Shown: positions 44,877 through 54,172 of the stretch, one piece after another
Position numbering within the stretch: position 1 is the stretch's first letter
How the letters are laid out: each line of letters starts with the position of its first letter
Assembly: GCF_020171345.1 (NCBI RefSeq)
Contig: NZ_JAIUZM010000001.1
Coordinates: 1,550,001 to 1,614,000, forward strand
DNA from: Microbulbifer agarilyticus
Lineage (GTDB): Bacteria > Pseudomonadota > Gammaproteobacteria > Pseudomonadales > Cellvibrionaceae
DNA: 64,000 bases
Direction of reading: 5' to 3'
The notes under the pieces: model-generated
What the model was told of the DNA's origin: nothing
The model's database searches: none
What the model saw: the letters and a program-made list of their open reading frames with translations, nothing else
Program-made: the position numbers and the translations under genes

Positions 44877-45533
44877 TCACACCTGCACGACGACATAGAC
44901 CTCACGGCCATCGCGCTGGGTCGGCATAAAGTAGTGGCCGCCGTAGCGATAGTACTGGATGCCGTTGATCACTTCGGCGGTATAACCAACCGGCAGCTCG
45001 CTGACTACCTGACCCGGCGAGTAGGCCTGCTGGGTTACACCCACTACCGGGGCCGCTGCCACGGTAGTGACCGGTGCCGGCACCACCACGTAGCGATTCA
45101 TTTGTGGGCGCCATTGGTAGTAGGAAGCGCCGTACTGGTAATACGTCAGTCCGCCGATTTGCACGCGCACCGCACTGCCGGGCAGGGTGAGTACCGCTGC
45201 GCCCAGCGGCGCGTTGACCACCACAAAGCCGGTTGGTGCCGGGCGGTAGTAGTAACCGCCGGAGTAGTAATAGGGCACTCCGCCCACTGCCAGGTTCACG
45301 TAACCCGCGGGCAGTACCGGAACCGTTACCCCAATACTGATACGCGGCCCGCGATAACGGGGGCCCCAGTAGCCGCGCCCGTAGACCGGACGGTAACGTG
45401 GACCATAGGCTGGAAGGTGGCCGTGGTGATGACCGCGGTGCCCAGGATGAGCCTCCGCAGGTGCGGCAAATGCAAAGGAAAGCAGTGCCGCAAGGCCTAC
45501 TCCCAGCAAGAGGTATTTAGCCGCTTTTTTCAT
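44877..45533 (-). CDS. DUF6515-like exported protein
   Basis: This 218-residue protein has a signal peptide ending at APAEA and a His/Arg/Tyr/Pro-rich segment. Repeated beta-like modules of the type LPAGYVNLAVGGVPYYYSGGYYYRP and LPVGYTAEVINGIQYYRYGG follow; this pattern is seen in DUF6515 proteins. Function is unknown. The surface-exposed Tyr/Gly repeats suggest an envelope structural or binding role. A second family member is at 51651-52448, where the domain is fused to a charged repeat. Confidence 0.7.
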   Translation of the reverse strand: MKKAAKYLLLGVGLAALLSFAFAAPAEAHPGHRGHHHGHLPAYGPRYRPVYGRGYWGPRYRGPRISIGVTVPVLPAGYVNLAVGGVPYYYSGGYYYRPAPTGFVVVNAPLGAAVLTLPGSAVRVQIGGLTYYQYGASYYQWRPQMNRYVVVPAPVTTVAAAPVVGVTQQAYSPGQVVSELPVGYTAEVINGIQYYRYGGHYFMPTQRDGREVYVVVQV

Positions 45534-45635
45534 GAATTCCCCCGCGAGCGAGTACTTACTATCTGTGCAAATAATAACCGCATTTGGGGGCGCTTTCTAG
45601 CGAGGGACGGCGCGTCACCGTTAAGAATTGTCAGT

Positions 45636-46514
45636 TCAGCTGGCGTTCAGGTTGCGCTGTATTATGCCCATTAGCTTGTACAGCAACTGCGCCGCACCGA
45701 ATTCGTAGGCGTGGAAACCGCGGATGGGCGCGAACTCCAGCAGGTCGAAGCCGATGATCTCGCGCTGCCTGGCCACGGATTCAAACAGGTTCAGAGTCTG
45801 GTACCAGCCGAGACCACCCGGTACCGGGGTGCCGGTGGAGGGGAAGACCGATGGGTCCATCCCGTCGATATCCAGGGTGAAGAACACCTTGCTGGGAAAG
45901 TCCTGTGGCAGCTCGATGGACTGGATCTGGGTAGGCACCAGTTCGTGTGCGTCCATGTAGCCGACGCCGTACTGTTTACGCGCCTCGATTTCCTCTTCGC
46001 AATAAGCGCGGATACCCAGTTGATACAGCGGAATGCCCGCCTCACATACCAGGCGCATCACACTGGCGTGACTGTGCTTGTGGCCTTCGTATCGGTCCCG
46101 CAGGTCGGCGTGTGCATCGATCTGCACGACACCGAAGTCTTTGATGCCCGCGTCCAGATAGCCCTTGATGATGCCCCAGGTGACCGAGTGTTCGCCGCCG
46201 ATCCCCACGGGCATTTTACCGAGTCGCAAGATTTCGCTGGTGGCACTGGCAATATTCTCCATCACCCCCTCGGCGGGGCCGCTCACGTCCACCGCTTTGC
46301 GCGTGTAGATCCCAAGATCACAAGGGGAGGAAAAATTGTCGAAGGTCTCGAGCTGGTGGGATGCTTCAATAATTGCCGCCGGTCCTTTACCGGTCCCGCC
46401 TCCGTAGGAGACGGTCTCCTCGTAGGGGATCGGTAGGATATGGAACAGTGCCTCTTCGGGTTTGGGCTGTTCGATTTCGGAGCCGAGGAAAATGTTTGGA
46501 TCATCTTGGTGCAT
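45636..46514 (-). CDS. speB: agmatinase SpeB
   Basis: This 292-residue ureohydrolase converts agmatine to putrescine and urea. The Mn-binding motifs are complete: GGEHS (106-110), DAHAD (133-137) and DIDGMD (215-220), with the substrate-loop SHASVMR. It is the last gene of the polyamine cluster with speA, the dehydrogenase gene and nspC, but two repeat elements (copies 5 and 6) separate it from nspC by 407 bases. It may have its own promoter or depend on read-through. Confidence 0.95.
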   Translation of the reverse strand: MHQDDPNIFLGSEIEQPKPEEALFHILPIPYEETVSYGGGTGKGPAAIIEASHQLETFDNFSSPCDLGIYTRKAVDVSGPAEGVMENIASATSEILRLGKMPVGIGGEHSVTWGIIKGYLDAGIKDFGVVQIDAHADLRDRYEGHKHSHASVMRLVCEAGIPLYQLGIRAYCEEEIEARKQYGVGYMDAHELVPTQIQSIELPQDFPSKVFFTLDIDGMDPSVFPSTGTPVPGGLGWYQTLNLFESVARQREIIGFDLLEFAPIRGFHAYEFGAAQLLYKLMGIIQRNLNAS

Positions 46515-46582
46515 GAGATTTTGCCTAGTGATTCTAGGTTTCGCAGTTCCAGATTGAGAGGCCCACTAGGACCTTCTGTGGC

Positions 46583-46694
46583 GGCCAAGCGTTGGGGATC
46601 TATTTTCAAAACCGCTGTGAACCCATCCCTGGGCGCTGCGGCGGCGCCGTCCATGGCGCCGACGCTTTTGAAAATAGATCCCCAACACTTGGCC
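46583..46694 (-). repeat. GGA-loop palindromic repeat, copy 5
   Basis: Its 29-base arms (46583-46611 and 46666-46694) differ at one position, a wobble only on the minus strand. The inner stem is at 46638-46665 (loop ATGGAC, one mismatch) and the mini-hairpin is CCC-AGGGAT-GGG. It lies between nspC and speB, sense to both, 66 bases from copy 6 in the opposite orientation. Confidence 0.9.
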
Positions 46695-46760
46695 TTCGCA
46701 TTACAGCTAAATACTTCGTAACTCAAAAAAATTATTGGCACTGAGGTTAAAGCTGAAGGG

Positions 46761-46879
46761 ATAGTGCCAGGTACAGGTTTTTGGGAGCGTCGCAAACAGG
46801 ATGTTTGCGCCGCAGCGCCCAGGGATGGGTTCACAGGGGGGCGCCTAGCCCGGTCCCAAAAACCTGTACCTGGTGCTAT
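46761..46879 (+). repeat. GGA-loop palindromic repeat, copy 6
   Basis: Its 26-base arms (46761-46786 and 46854-46879) differ at two positions, both + strand wobbles. The inner stem is AAAC-AGGAT-GTTT and the mini-hairpin CCC-AGGGAT-GGG. A subtype insertion of GGGGGCGCCTAGCCC type follows the conserved TTCACAG. It is antisense to nspC and speB. Confidence 0.9.
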
Positions 46880-46921
46880 ACCGCCACGGGCTTCGGGGCG
46901 AAGTAATCTCAAGCCGGTAAT

Positions 46922-48115
46922 TCACGACAGGCGCCCTTTAAAATCCTCATAACCAAACTCTTTGACCATCCGGAGTTCATCCGTATCCGAATTCCACAGT
47001 GCAATCGAAGGCAGCGGAATTCCATTAAACGTGTTGGTTTTGACCATGGTGTAATACGCCATCTCTTCAAACACCAAACGGTCGCCGACATTCAACGGCT
47101 CGGCAAAGCTGTATTCACCAATTCGATCCCCCGCGAGGCAGCTCTGCCCGCCCAGCAAATAAGCGTGAGGTAACTCCTGGGGTAAGCTGGCACCGGTAAT
47201 TTCCGGGCGGTAGGGCATTTCGATCACGTCGGGCATATGGCAGGTCGCGGACACATCCAGAATCGCCTGATTTTTGCCATTCCAGGTTAGATCGATCACT
47301 TCGCCGACCAGCACGCCACAGAACAGGGCCACCGCCTCGCCGGGTTCGAGATAGACCTGCACATTGTGCTTTTGCGAGAAGCCCTTAACCGCGTGGATTA
47401 ACGCCTCAACCTGATAATCCCGCCGAGTGATATGGTGGCCGCCGCCAAAGTTGATCCATTCCATTTGCGGCAGCAGATCGCCAAATTTTTCTTCCACCGC
47501 TGCAATGGTACGTTGCAGAGGTTCGAAGTCCTGTTCACACAAGGTGTGGAAGTGCAGGCCGCTGATACCAGAGAGGTCTTCATTTTCAAATAGCGAGCGC
47601 ACGATGCCGAGACGTGAGCAGGGCGCGCAGGGATCGTAAATCGGCGTGTGGCCTTCGGAATGCTCGGGATTGATGCGCAGTCCAAAGCGCAACTCGGGCC
47701 GTTCCTTCTGTGCCGCAAGGCACATGGGCTTGTAGCGCTGCCACTGGGAAAACGAGTTGAAGATAACGTGGTGCGCAAACTCCAGGATTTCTTCCAGCTC
47801 CTGCTGTTTGTAGCCTGCGCTGAAGACATGCACTTCCTTGCCAAGATCCTTGCCGCCGTATTCCTCGAAGCCCAGTCTTGCCTCGTTGATGCCACTGGCG
47901 CAGGTGCCGGACAGGTATTCGACAACGATATGCCCGACGCTGAACATGGAGAAGGCTTTGAGTGCGGCGAGTACCTTGGCACCGCTACGCTGCTGCACAT
48001 CGGCCAGCACTTCAAGGTTATCGCGCAGGGCGATTTCGTCGACCACAAAGCAGGGGGTGGGTACCCGGCTGGGGTCGAACTCGCCAAAATAGTCTCTACG
48101 GGGTGTCAGATCCAT
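46922..48115 (-). CDS. nspC: carboxynorspermidine/carboxyspermidine decarboxylase
   Basis: This 397-residue fold-III PLP decarboxylase has PLP Lys53 in LAALKAF, FHTLCEQ and the C-terminal substrate-Cys region GGQSCLAGDRIGEYSF. It decarboxylates carboxyspermidine (or carboxynorspermidine) to the triamine. It lies downstream of the dehydrogenase that makes its substrate and of speA, consistent with a polyamine operon read on the minus strand. Spermidine rather than norspermidine is the likely product because the cluster makes putrescine. Confidence 0.93.
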   Translation of the reverse strand: MDLTPRRDYFGEFDPSRVPTPCFVVDEIALRDNLEVLADVQQRSGAKVLAALKAFSMFSVGHIVVEYLSGTCASGINEARLGFEEYGGKDLGKEVHVFSAGYKQQELEEILEFAHHVIFNSFSQWQRYKPMCLAAQKERPELRFGLRINPEHSEGHTPIYDPCAPCSRLGIVRSLFENEDLSGISGLHFHTLCEQDFEPLQRTIAAVEEKFGDLLPQMEWINFGGGHHITRRDYQVEALIHAVKGFSQKHNVQVYLEPGEAVALFCGVLVGEVIDLTWNGKNQAILDVSATCHMPDVIEMPYRPEITGASLPQELPHAYLLGGQSCLAGDRIGEYSFAEPLNVGDRLVFEEMAYYTMVKTNTFNGIPLPSIALWNSDTDELRMVKEFGYEDFKGRLS

Positions 48116-48190
48116 AAATCAATTCTGCCGCTGGAGTGCGAAAGCCCCGGGCTACGCGAAGGCGCGCCCGGGATGTAAGCGGTATTGGAA

Positions 48191-49390
<1,200 letters not shown>

Positions 49391-49428
49391 TTCTTTCTCC
49401 CTGTTCCGGATAGTGGGGAAACCAAAAG

Positions 49429-51351
49429 TTACTTCTCGAAGTAGGTATAGCCGCTCATACTCGCGGTATACGTATGTAAGATGTCTTTGCGCTGCTGTGG
49501 GCTAATGCGCTTTTCTTTCACCGCGCGCTCCGCCAGCTTGCGAAAACGCTCGAACAAATCCTGCGGTGAGTACTCCACGTAACTCAGCACATCGGCAATG
49601 CTGTCACCCTGAATTTCACGGCTGTAATCCACATGCCCATCTTCGTCAATCCGTACACTGACCACATTCGTGTCACCGAACAGGTTGTGCAGATCGCCGA
49701 GAGTCTCCTGGTAGGCACCCACCAGAAAAGTGCCGAGAATATATTCCTCGCCTTCGTTCAGTGGGTGCAGTGGTAGCGTTTTGCGTTCGCCCTGGCGATC
49801 GATAAAACGATCGATCTTGCCGTCACAGTCGCAGGTGATATCTGCGATGATTGCCGAGCGTGTCGGTGCCTCGTCCAGACGGTGCACGGGCACCAGTGGA
49901 AACAGTTGATCAATCGCCCAGATATCCGGCAGGGACTGGAACACGCTCATGTTGGCGTAATAGATGTCGGACAGTACTTCCGGTAGTGCCTCCAAGTCAG
50001 CCGGGATATGCTCGACTTCATCGAGTAGCTTGCGAATTTTTTGTGCGCACTGCAGAAACAGGTTTTCCGCCAGCGCGCGGTCGCGCAGGCTCACCTGACC
50101 ATGTAAGTAAAGTGCGCGGATCTCGTCGCGATAGTAGAGCCCGTCGTTGTAGCTTTCCTGCAGGTTTTCCTGCGCTACGCTCTCCAGTGCTTCCTGCAGG
50201 TTCTTCAGCATTGGATGCGCATCGCTGCCGATACGGTCGTCTTCCAGCTCGATGGGCTCGAAGCTGGTGGTATCCAGAATGTTGAACAATAAGACGGATG
50301 AGTAGGCGACGGTTGCGCGCCCGGATTCGGTAATGATGACCGGATGGGTAACGCCCTCGCTGTCGAGGGTCTCCATAATGGCTTCCACCACATCCACACA
50401 GTACTCATCCAGAGAGTAGTTTTTGGAGTGGGTGTAGTTGGTCTTGGAGCCATCGTAGTCCACCGCCAGGCCGCCGCCGAGGTCCAGGTAACCCATGGCC
50501 GCACCCTCTTCCACCAGGTCCGCATAGTAGCGACAGGCTTCCAGCACACCGGTGCGAATGTCGCGGATATTGGGTACCTGCGAACCGAGGTGGTAGTGCA
50601 GCAACCGCAGGCAGTGCAGCATGTTGTGATCACGCAGTCTGTCGACCATCGCGATGAGGTCGTTACTACCGAGGCCGAAAATACTGCGGTCACCGCTGGT
50701 GGCGTTCCAGTAGCCGCCGACTTTACTTGCCAGTTTTACCCGCACGCCAATGTTGGGCTCGACCTGCTCGCGCTCGGCGCAGCGAATGATGGTGTCCACT
50801 TCCGATGGTGTCTCCACCACGAAAAACACCTGTACCCCGAGGCGCTGTGCCTGCAAGCCCAGGTTGATGAATTCCTCATCCTTGTAACCATTACACACGA
50901 TGAGCGCATCGGTATTGTCGAGGATCGAAAGTGCGGCAATGAGCTCCGCCTTGCTGCCCGCTTCAAGCCCGTGCCCGAAAGAGCGCCCAGCCTTGGCGAT
51001 TTCCTCGATCACCTGGCACTGCTGGTTGACCTTGATGGGAAAAACGCCGCGGAACACATTGTTGTAACCACAGCTGTCGATCGCGCTGCGGAAAGAATTG
51101 TTGATGCGTGCGATTTGCGCGTCGAGCAGGTTTTCAAAACGCACCAGCAGCGGCATGCCCAGCCCGCGCTCGGTGGCACCGTGGGCAATATCCAACAGCG
51201 ATACCGCGTGCAGTTCACCGGCGTCATTTTTTACTTCAACCGTGATTTCACCGCGCTGGTTCAGGTTGAAGTAATCGGCACCCCAGTTGCGGATACCGTA
51301 GAGTTCTGCGGAGTCTTCGCAGGTCCAGTTTTCAATCTGTTGTTGCTTCAT
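49429..51351 (-). CDS. speA: biosynthetic arginine decarboxylase SpeA
   Basis: This 640-residue PLP-dependent fold-III decarboxylase has PLP Lys107 in VFPIKVNQQ, the substrate-binding GLGSKA-like GHGLEAGSKAEL, a Gly-rich loop LDLGGGLAVDYDG, and the C-terminal Cys-region (DITCDCDGKID). It makes agmatine from arginine, the first step of the putrescine route completed by speB. It is the first gene of the minus-strand cluster. The upstream 300 bases are unusually AT-rich and probably carry its promoter. Confidence 0.96.
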   Translation of the reverse strand: MKQQQIENWTCEDSAELYGIRNWGADYFNLNQRGEITVEVKNDAGELHAVSLLDIAHGATERGLGMPLLVRFENLLDAQIARINNSFRSAIDSCGYNNVFRGVFPIKVNQQCQVIEEIAKAGRSFGHGLEAGSKAELIAALSILDNTDALIVCNGYKDEEFINLGLQAQRLGVQVFFVVETPSEVDTIIRCAEREQVEPNIGVRVKLASKVGGYWNATSGDRSIFGLGSNDLIAMVDRLRDHNMLHCLRLLHYHLGSQVPNIRDIRTGVLEACRYYADLVEEGAAMGYLDLGGGLAVDYDGSKTNYTHSKNYSLDEYCVDVVEAIMETLDSEGVTHPVIITESGRATVAYSSVLLFNILDTTSFEPIELEDDRIGSDAHPMLKNLQEALESVAQENLQESYNDGLYYRDEIRALYLHGQVSLRDRALAENLFLQCAQKIRKLLDEVEHIPADLEALPEVLSDIYYANMSVFQSLPDIWAIDQLFPLVPVHRLDEAPTRSAIIADITCDCDGKIDRFIDRQGERKTLPLHPLNEGEEYILGTFLVGAYQETLGDLHNLFGDTNVVSVRIDEDGHVDYSREIQGDSIADVLSYVEYSPQDLFERFRKLAERAVKEKRISPQQRKDILHTYTASMSGYTYFEK

Positions 51352-51650
51352 GGCGCCTGTTAAATTTTGGCAAATATTGGATGGAACCCGGTGCCGGTTT
51401 CGGGGCGCGAATCTTGGGGTTTGGTTGTGTGGAAATCAATAAGAAATGAAAAGAAATTGCGGATAAATCCACAAGGTTAAAACTAAATTTTTATTCGGTT
51501 TTTTATTCGTTTTTTGTATATCGCCAAACATTTGTTTATGGCGCAACGGGTTTAGGCGAAAGTCTTAAATAATTTATAAATAAAAAAGGCGACTCGTGAG
51601 AGTCGCCTGGGGAAGTAACCGAATAAATATTCGGTTGTTGGGGTTGGAAT
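51352..51650. other. AT-rich 299-bp spacer upstream of speA
   Basis: No gene is found. The central part (about 51420-51540) is strikingly AT-rich with T-runs compared with the GC-rich surroundings, suitable for the speA promoter and perhaps a leader. The 3' side holds the terminator of the DUF6515 gene. Confidence 0.5.
51582..51609 (-). terminator. Rho-independent terminator of the DUF6515 repeat gene
   Basis: On the minus strand AGGCGACTC/GAGTCGCCT (9 bp, 4-base loop) is followed by six T, 42 bases after the stop codon. Confidence 0.9.
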
Positions 51651-52448
51651 TCAGAGGAAGCCCGGGTTGGCGACCACCACATAACCGTGTCGGTGGTGGT
51701 CCCACTGGTAGTAGGTGTCGTAGGCGACAAAGTAGTTCAGGCCATTAAAGCTGACACTGAATGCCGTACCCGGCAAGGAGCGAACAAAGGCACCTACCGG
51801 GGCCTCGGCCACCACGTAGCCGGCACCGTAGGGACGGTAAAAAATACCGTCGCTGAAGTAGTAGCCCAGGCCGCCAAAACTCAGGCTGACATAGGATGTC
51901 GGCAAACGCTGCCAGCGGTAGCCGTAACCAAAGTGGGCCGGGCGCCAGCGATGCTCGTGCGGGCGGTAATAAGGCCGATGGTGCGGGCGGTGATGCGGCT
52001 TGTAGTGTGGCTTGTGACGCGGCTTATAGTGCCCGCGGTAGTCCACATACTTGTAGTCCTTGTAGTCCTTGTAGTCCTTGTAGTCCTTGCGCTCGTGCTT
52101 GTGTGCCTTGCGCTCGTGCTTGTGTGCCTTGCGTTCATGTTTGCGCGCCTGGCGTTCGTGCTTGCGTGCCTGATGTTCATGCCTATCCGCCTTGCGCTCG
52201 TGTTTACGCGCTTCTTGCTTGTGATAGTGCTTTTTGTCTTGGTGGTGATCGTGGCGACGGTTCTCCTCGTCACGCCGTTTGTCGGCGATGTCACGCACCC
52301 TGTTGCCGTGTCGCACCTGGTGGTCGCGCTGCTGCATGTGCTTGCGGCCGTGGTCGTTGCGGTGGTGGCGGTCGTCCCGGTCGGCCAGCGCGGGCGCTGT
52401 GGTCAGCAGCAAGCTGGCGGTGGCAACGGCAGTGATCAGTGTTTTCAT
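51651..52448 (-). CDS. exported charged-repeat protein with DUF6515-like C-terminus
   Basis: This 265-residue protein has a signal peptide ending at APALA. Residues about 25-130 are an extremely charged His/Lys/Glu/Arg/Asp repeat region, with a seven-residue unit like KHERKAH, then four DYK triplets. A His/Pro/Tyr stretch and a C-terminal DUF6515-like module (LPTSYVSLSFGGLGYYFSDG) follow. AGGAGA precedes the ATG at 52448. The open frame extends upstream to 52649 without support. Function is unknown. The His-rich stretches could bind metal, which is speculation. Confidence 0.7.
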   Translation of the reverse strand: MKTLITAVATASLLLTTAPALADRDDRHHRNDHGRKHMQQRDHQVRHGNRVRDIADKRRDEENRRHDHHQDKKHYHKQEARKHERKADRHEHQARKHERQARKHERKAHKHERKAHKHERKDYKDYKDYKDYKYVDYRGHYKPRHKPHYKPHHRPHHRPYYRPHEHRWRPAHFGYGYRWQRLPTSYVSLSFGGLGYYFSDGIFYRPYGAGYVVAEAPVGAFVRSLPGTAFSVSFNGLNYFVAYDTYYQWDHHRHGYVVVANPGFL

Positions 52449-52674
52449 GGTCGTTCTCCTCAGCCATGCGTGTGGCTGACTCTGTGGCCTTATGTAAAGG
52501 CTTCTCGATAACGTGGGGACCAGTGTGCCCCCTGTACACTGAATCTTTCCTGAACCGGCTGCAGAAACTCCCTGTGATGGCAAAAACCGAATGTGACCAA
52601 TGCTTCCCGATTTGTTCGGTGTCCCCGCGGAAGGTAAGATGCCGCGCAACTAACCACTTGGCGGAACCCCGGCA

Positions 52675-53523
52675 ATGCAAGTTTTTCACCACGTGGCCAG
52701 CCTGCGCGAGGCGCTGGCGGAGGCCCGTCGCGATGGCAAGACCATCGGATTCGTGCCCACCATGGGCAACCTGCACGATGCGCACATCGAACTGGTCAAT
52801 CTGGCCCGCAAGCAGTGTGATGTTGTGGTGGTGTCGATCTTCGTTAATCGCCTGCAATTTGGACTCAATGAAGACTGGGATACCTACCCGCGAACCATGC
52901 AGGCGGACATGGCCAAGCTGCGCGCGGCCAACTGTGATTACCTGTTCCACCCGGATGAAGCCGAAATCTACCCCAATGGGATGGACGAGCAGACCAAAGT
53001 CATCTGCCCGGCTATGACCGATGTGCTGTGCGGCGCGAGCCGTCCGGGGCACTTTGAAGGCGTGACCACGGTGGTGGCGAAGCTGTTCAACATCGTGCAG
53101 CCAAAAAAGGCGGTGTTCGGTATCAAGGATTTCCAACAGCTGGCGGTGATCCGCCGTATGGTGGAGGACCTGTGTATTCCGGTGGAGATTGTTGCGGCAC
53201 CGGTGCACCGTGAAGACGATGGTCTGGCGATGAGCTCGCGCAATGGTTATCTGAGTGAGGAGGAGCGTCCGCGTGTGGCGATCCTCAACCGGTCGCTGAA
53301 CTGGGTGAGCGATGAGATCAAATCTGGTCGCAAGGATTTTGCGGCGTTGGAAGATGAGGCGCGGGCGAAAATCGAGCAGGCGGGTTTTAAGGTGGATTAC
53401 TTTTCCATCTGCAACAGCAAGGATCTGCAGCCGGCGGCCCACGACGATAGCGAGATCACAATTCTCGGCGCCATGTACACCAGCGGTGCGCGCTTGATCG
53501 ACAATGTTTCCGTGAGTGTGTGA
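52675..53523 (+). CDS. panC: pantothenate synthetase PanC
   Basis: This 282-residue enzyme condenses pantoate and beta-alanine with ATP. The N-terminal [11 protein letters not shown] contains the HIGH-equivalent signature, here HDAH where HxGH is usual. [26 protein letters not shown] and the KMSKS-equivalent SSRNGYLS follow. panD follows 16 bases downstream, and the two steps are consecutive in the pathway. panB is not in the window. Confidence 0.94.
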   Translation: MQVFHHVASLREALAEARRDGKTIGFVPTMGNLHDAHIELVNLARKQCDVVVVSIFVNRLQFGLNEDWDTYPRTMQADMAKLRAANCDYLFHPDEAEIYPNGMDEQTKVICPAMTDVLCGASRPGHFEGVTTVVAKLFNIVQPKKAVFGIKDFQQLAVIRRMVEDLCIPVEIVAAPVHREDDGLAMSSRNGYLSEEERPRVAILNRSLNWVSDEIKSGRKDFAALEDEARAKIEQAGFKVDYFSICNSKDLQPAAHDDSEITILGAMYTSGARLIDNVSVSV

Positions 53524-53539
53524 AGTCAGGAGTTCGTTG

Positions 53540-53929
53540 ATGCAAATTGAGATGTTGAAAGGCAAGCTGCATATGGCGGCGGTTACCCAGGCGGAACTCT
53601 GGTATGACGGTTCCTGTGCGATCGATGAAGATCTGGTTGAGCTCGCGGGGCTGCGCGAGTTTGAAAAAATCGATATCTACAATGTTTCCAACGGCGAGCG
53701 CTTTCACACCTATGTGATTCTGGCGGAGCGGGGTTCCGGCATTATTTCGATGAATGGTGCTGCAGCGCGCCGCGTGCAGGTCGGCGATCGTATTATTATT
53801 GCCGCCTATGCACAGATGTCTGAGGCTGAGGCCGACGCTTTCAAACCCAAGCTTGTTTATCTGGATGAGCAGAATCGGGTTGAGCGTAGTACCAATACTA
53901 TTCCTGTGCAGATGTCGGAACCCGCATAA
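53540..53929 (+). CDS. panD: aspartate 1-decarboxylase PanD
   Basis: This 129-residue pyruvoyl-dependent enzyme makes beta-alanine from aspartate. The self-cleavage site is Gly24-Ser25 in WYDGSCAID, with [12 protein letters not shown] and NGAAARRV downstream. AGGAG lies 7 bases before this ATG. It is coupled to panC. Confidence 0.95.
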   Translation: MQIEMLKGKLHMAAVTQAELWYDGSCAIDEDLVELAGLREFEKIDIYNVSNGERFHTYVILAERGSGIISMNGAAARRVQVGDRIIIAAYAQMSEAEADAFKPKLVYLDEQNRVERSTNTIPVQMSEPA

Positions 53930-53955
53930 AAGCTGGGGGTTCTTTTTCCGGTCCT

Positions 53956-54076
53956 GTGGCGGCTGAGCGCCGGGTGCAGGTTTTCAGGAGCGTCGCAAAC
54001 AGGATGTTTGCGCCGCAGCGCCCAGGGACGGGTTCACAGCGGTTCTGAAAACCTGTACCCGGTGCTTGGCCGCCAC
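53956..54076 (+). repeat. GGA-loop palindromic repeat, copy 7
   Basis: This copy has the longest arms: 34 bases each (53956-53989 and 54043-54076), differing at five positions, all G-U wobbles on the + strand. The inner stem is AAAC-AGGAT-GTTT and the mini-hairpin CCC-AGGGAC-GGG. It lies downstream of panD, sense with it and with the next gene. Confidence 0.92.
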
Positions 54077-54172
54077 CGTGGTCTTTAACTGGATCCCGTG
54101 AGCTTCGCTTGTGACCACTAAACCACCCGCCTACCATACCTCCAAACTCAAGGTAGGATTCCACTCATCTCT

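Noticed and set aside
46283-46912. 209-codon minus-strand frame and similar short frames at 11809-12009, 53898-54164, 56977-57189 and 59891-60085
   Set aside because: They run through the palindromic repeats and share DGFTAVLK-type peptides only because the repeat core is conserved. They have no ribosome site and overlap real genes or are too short.
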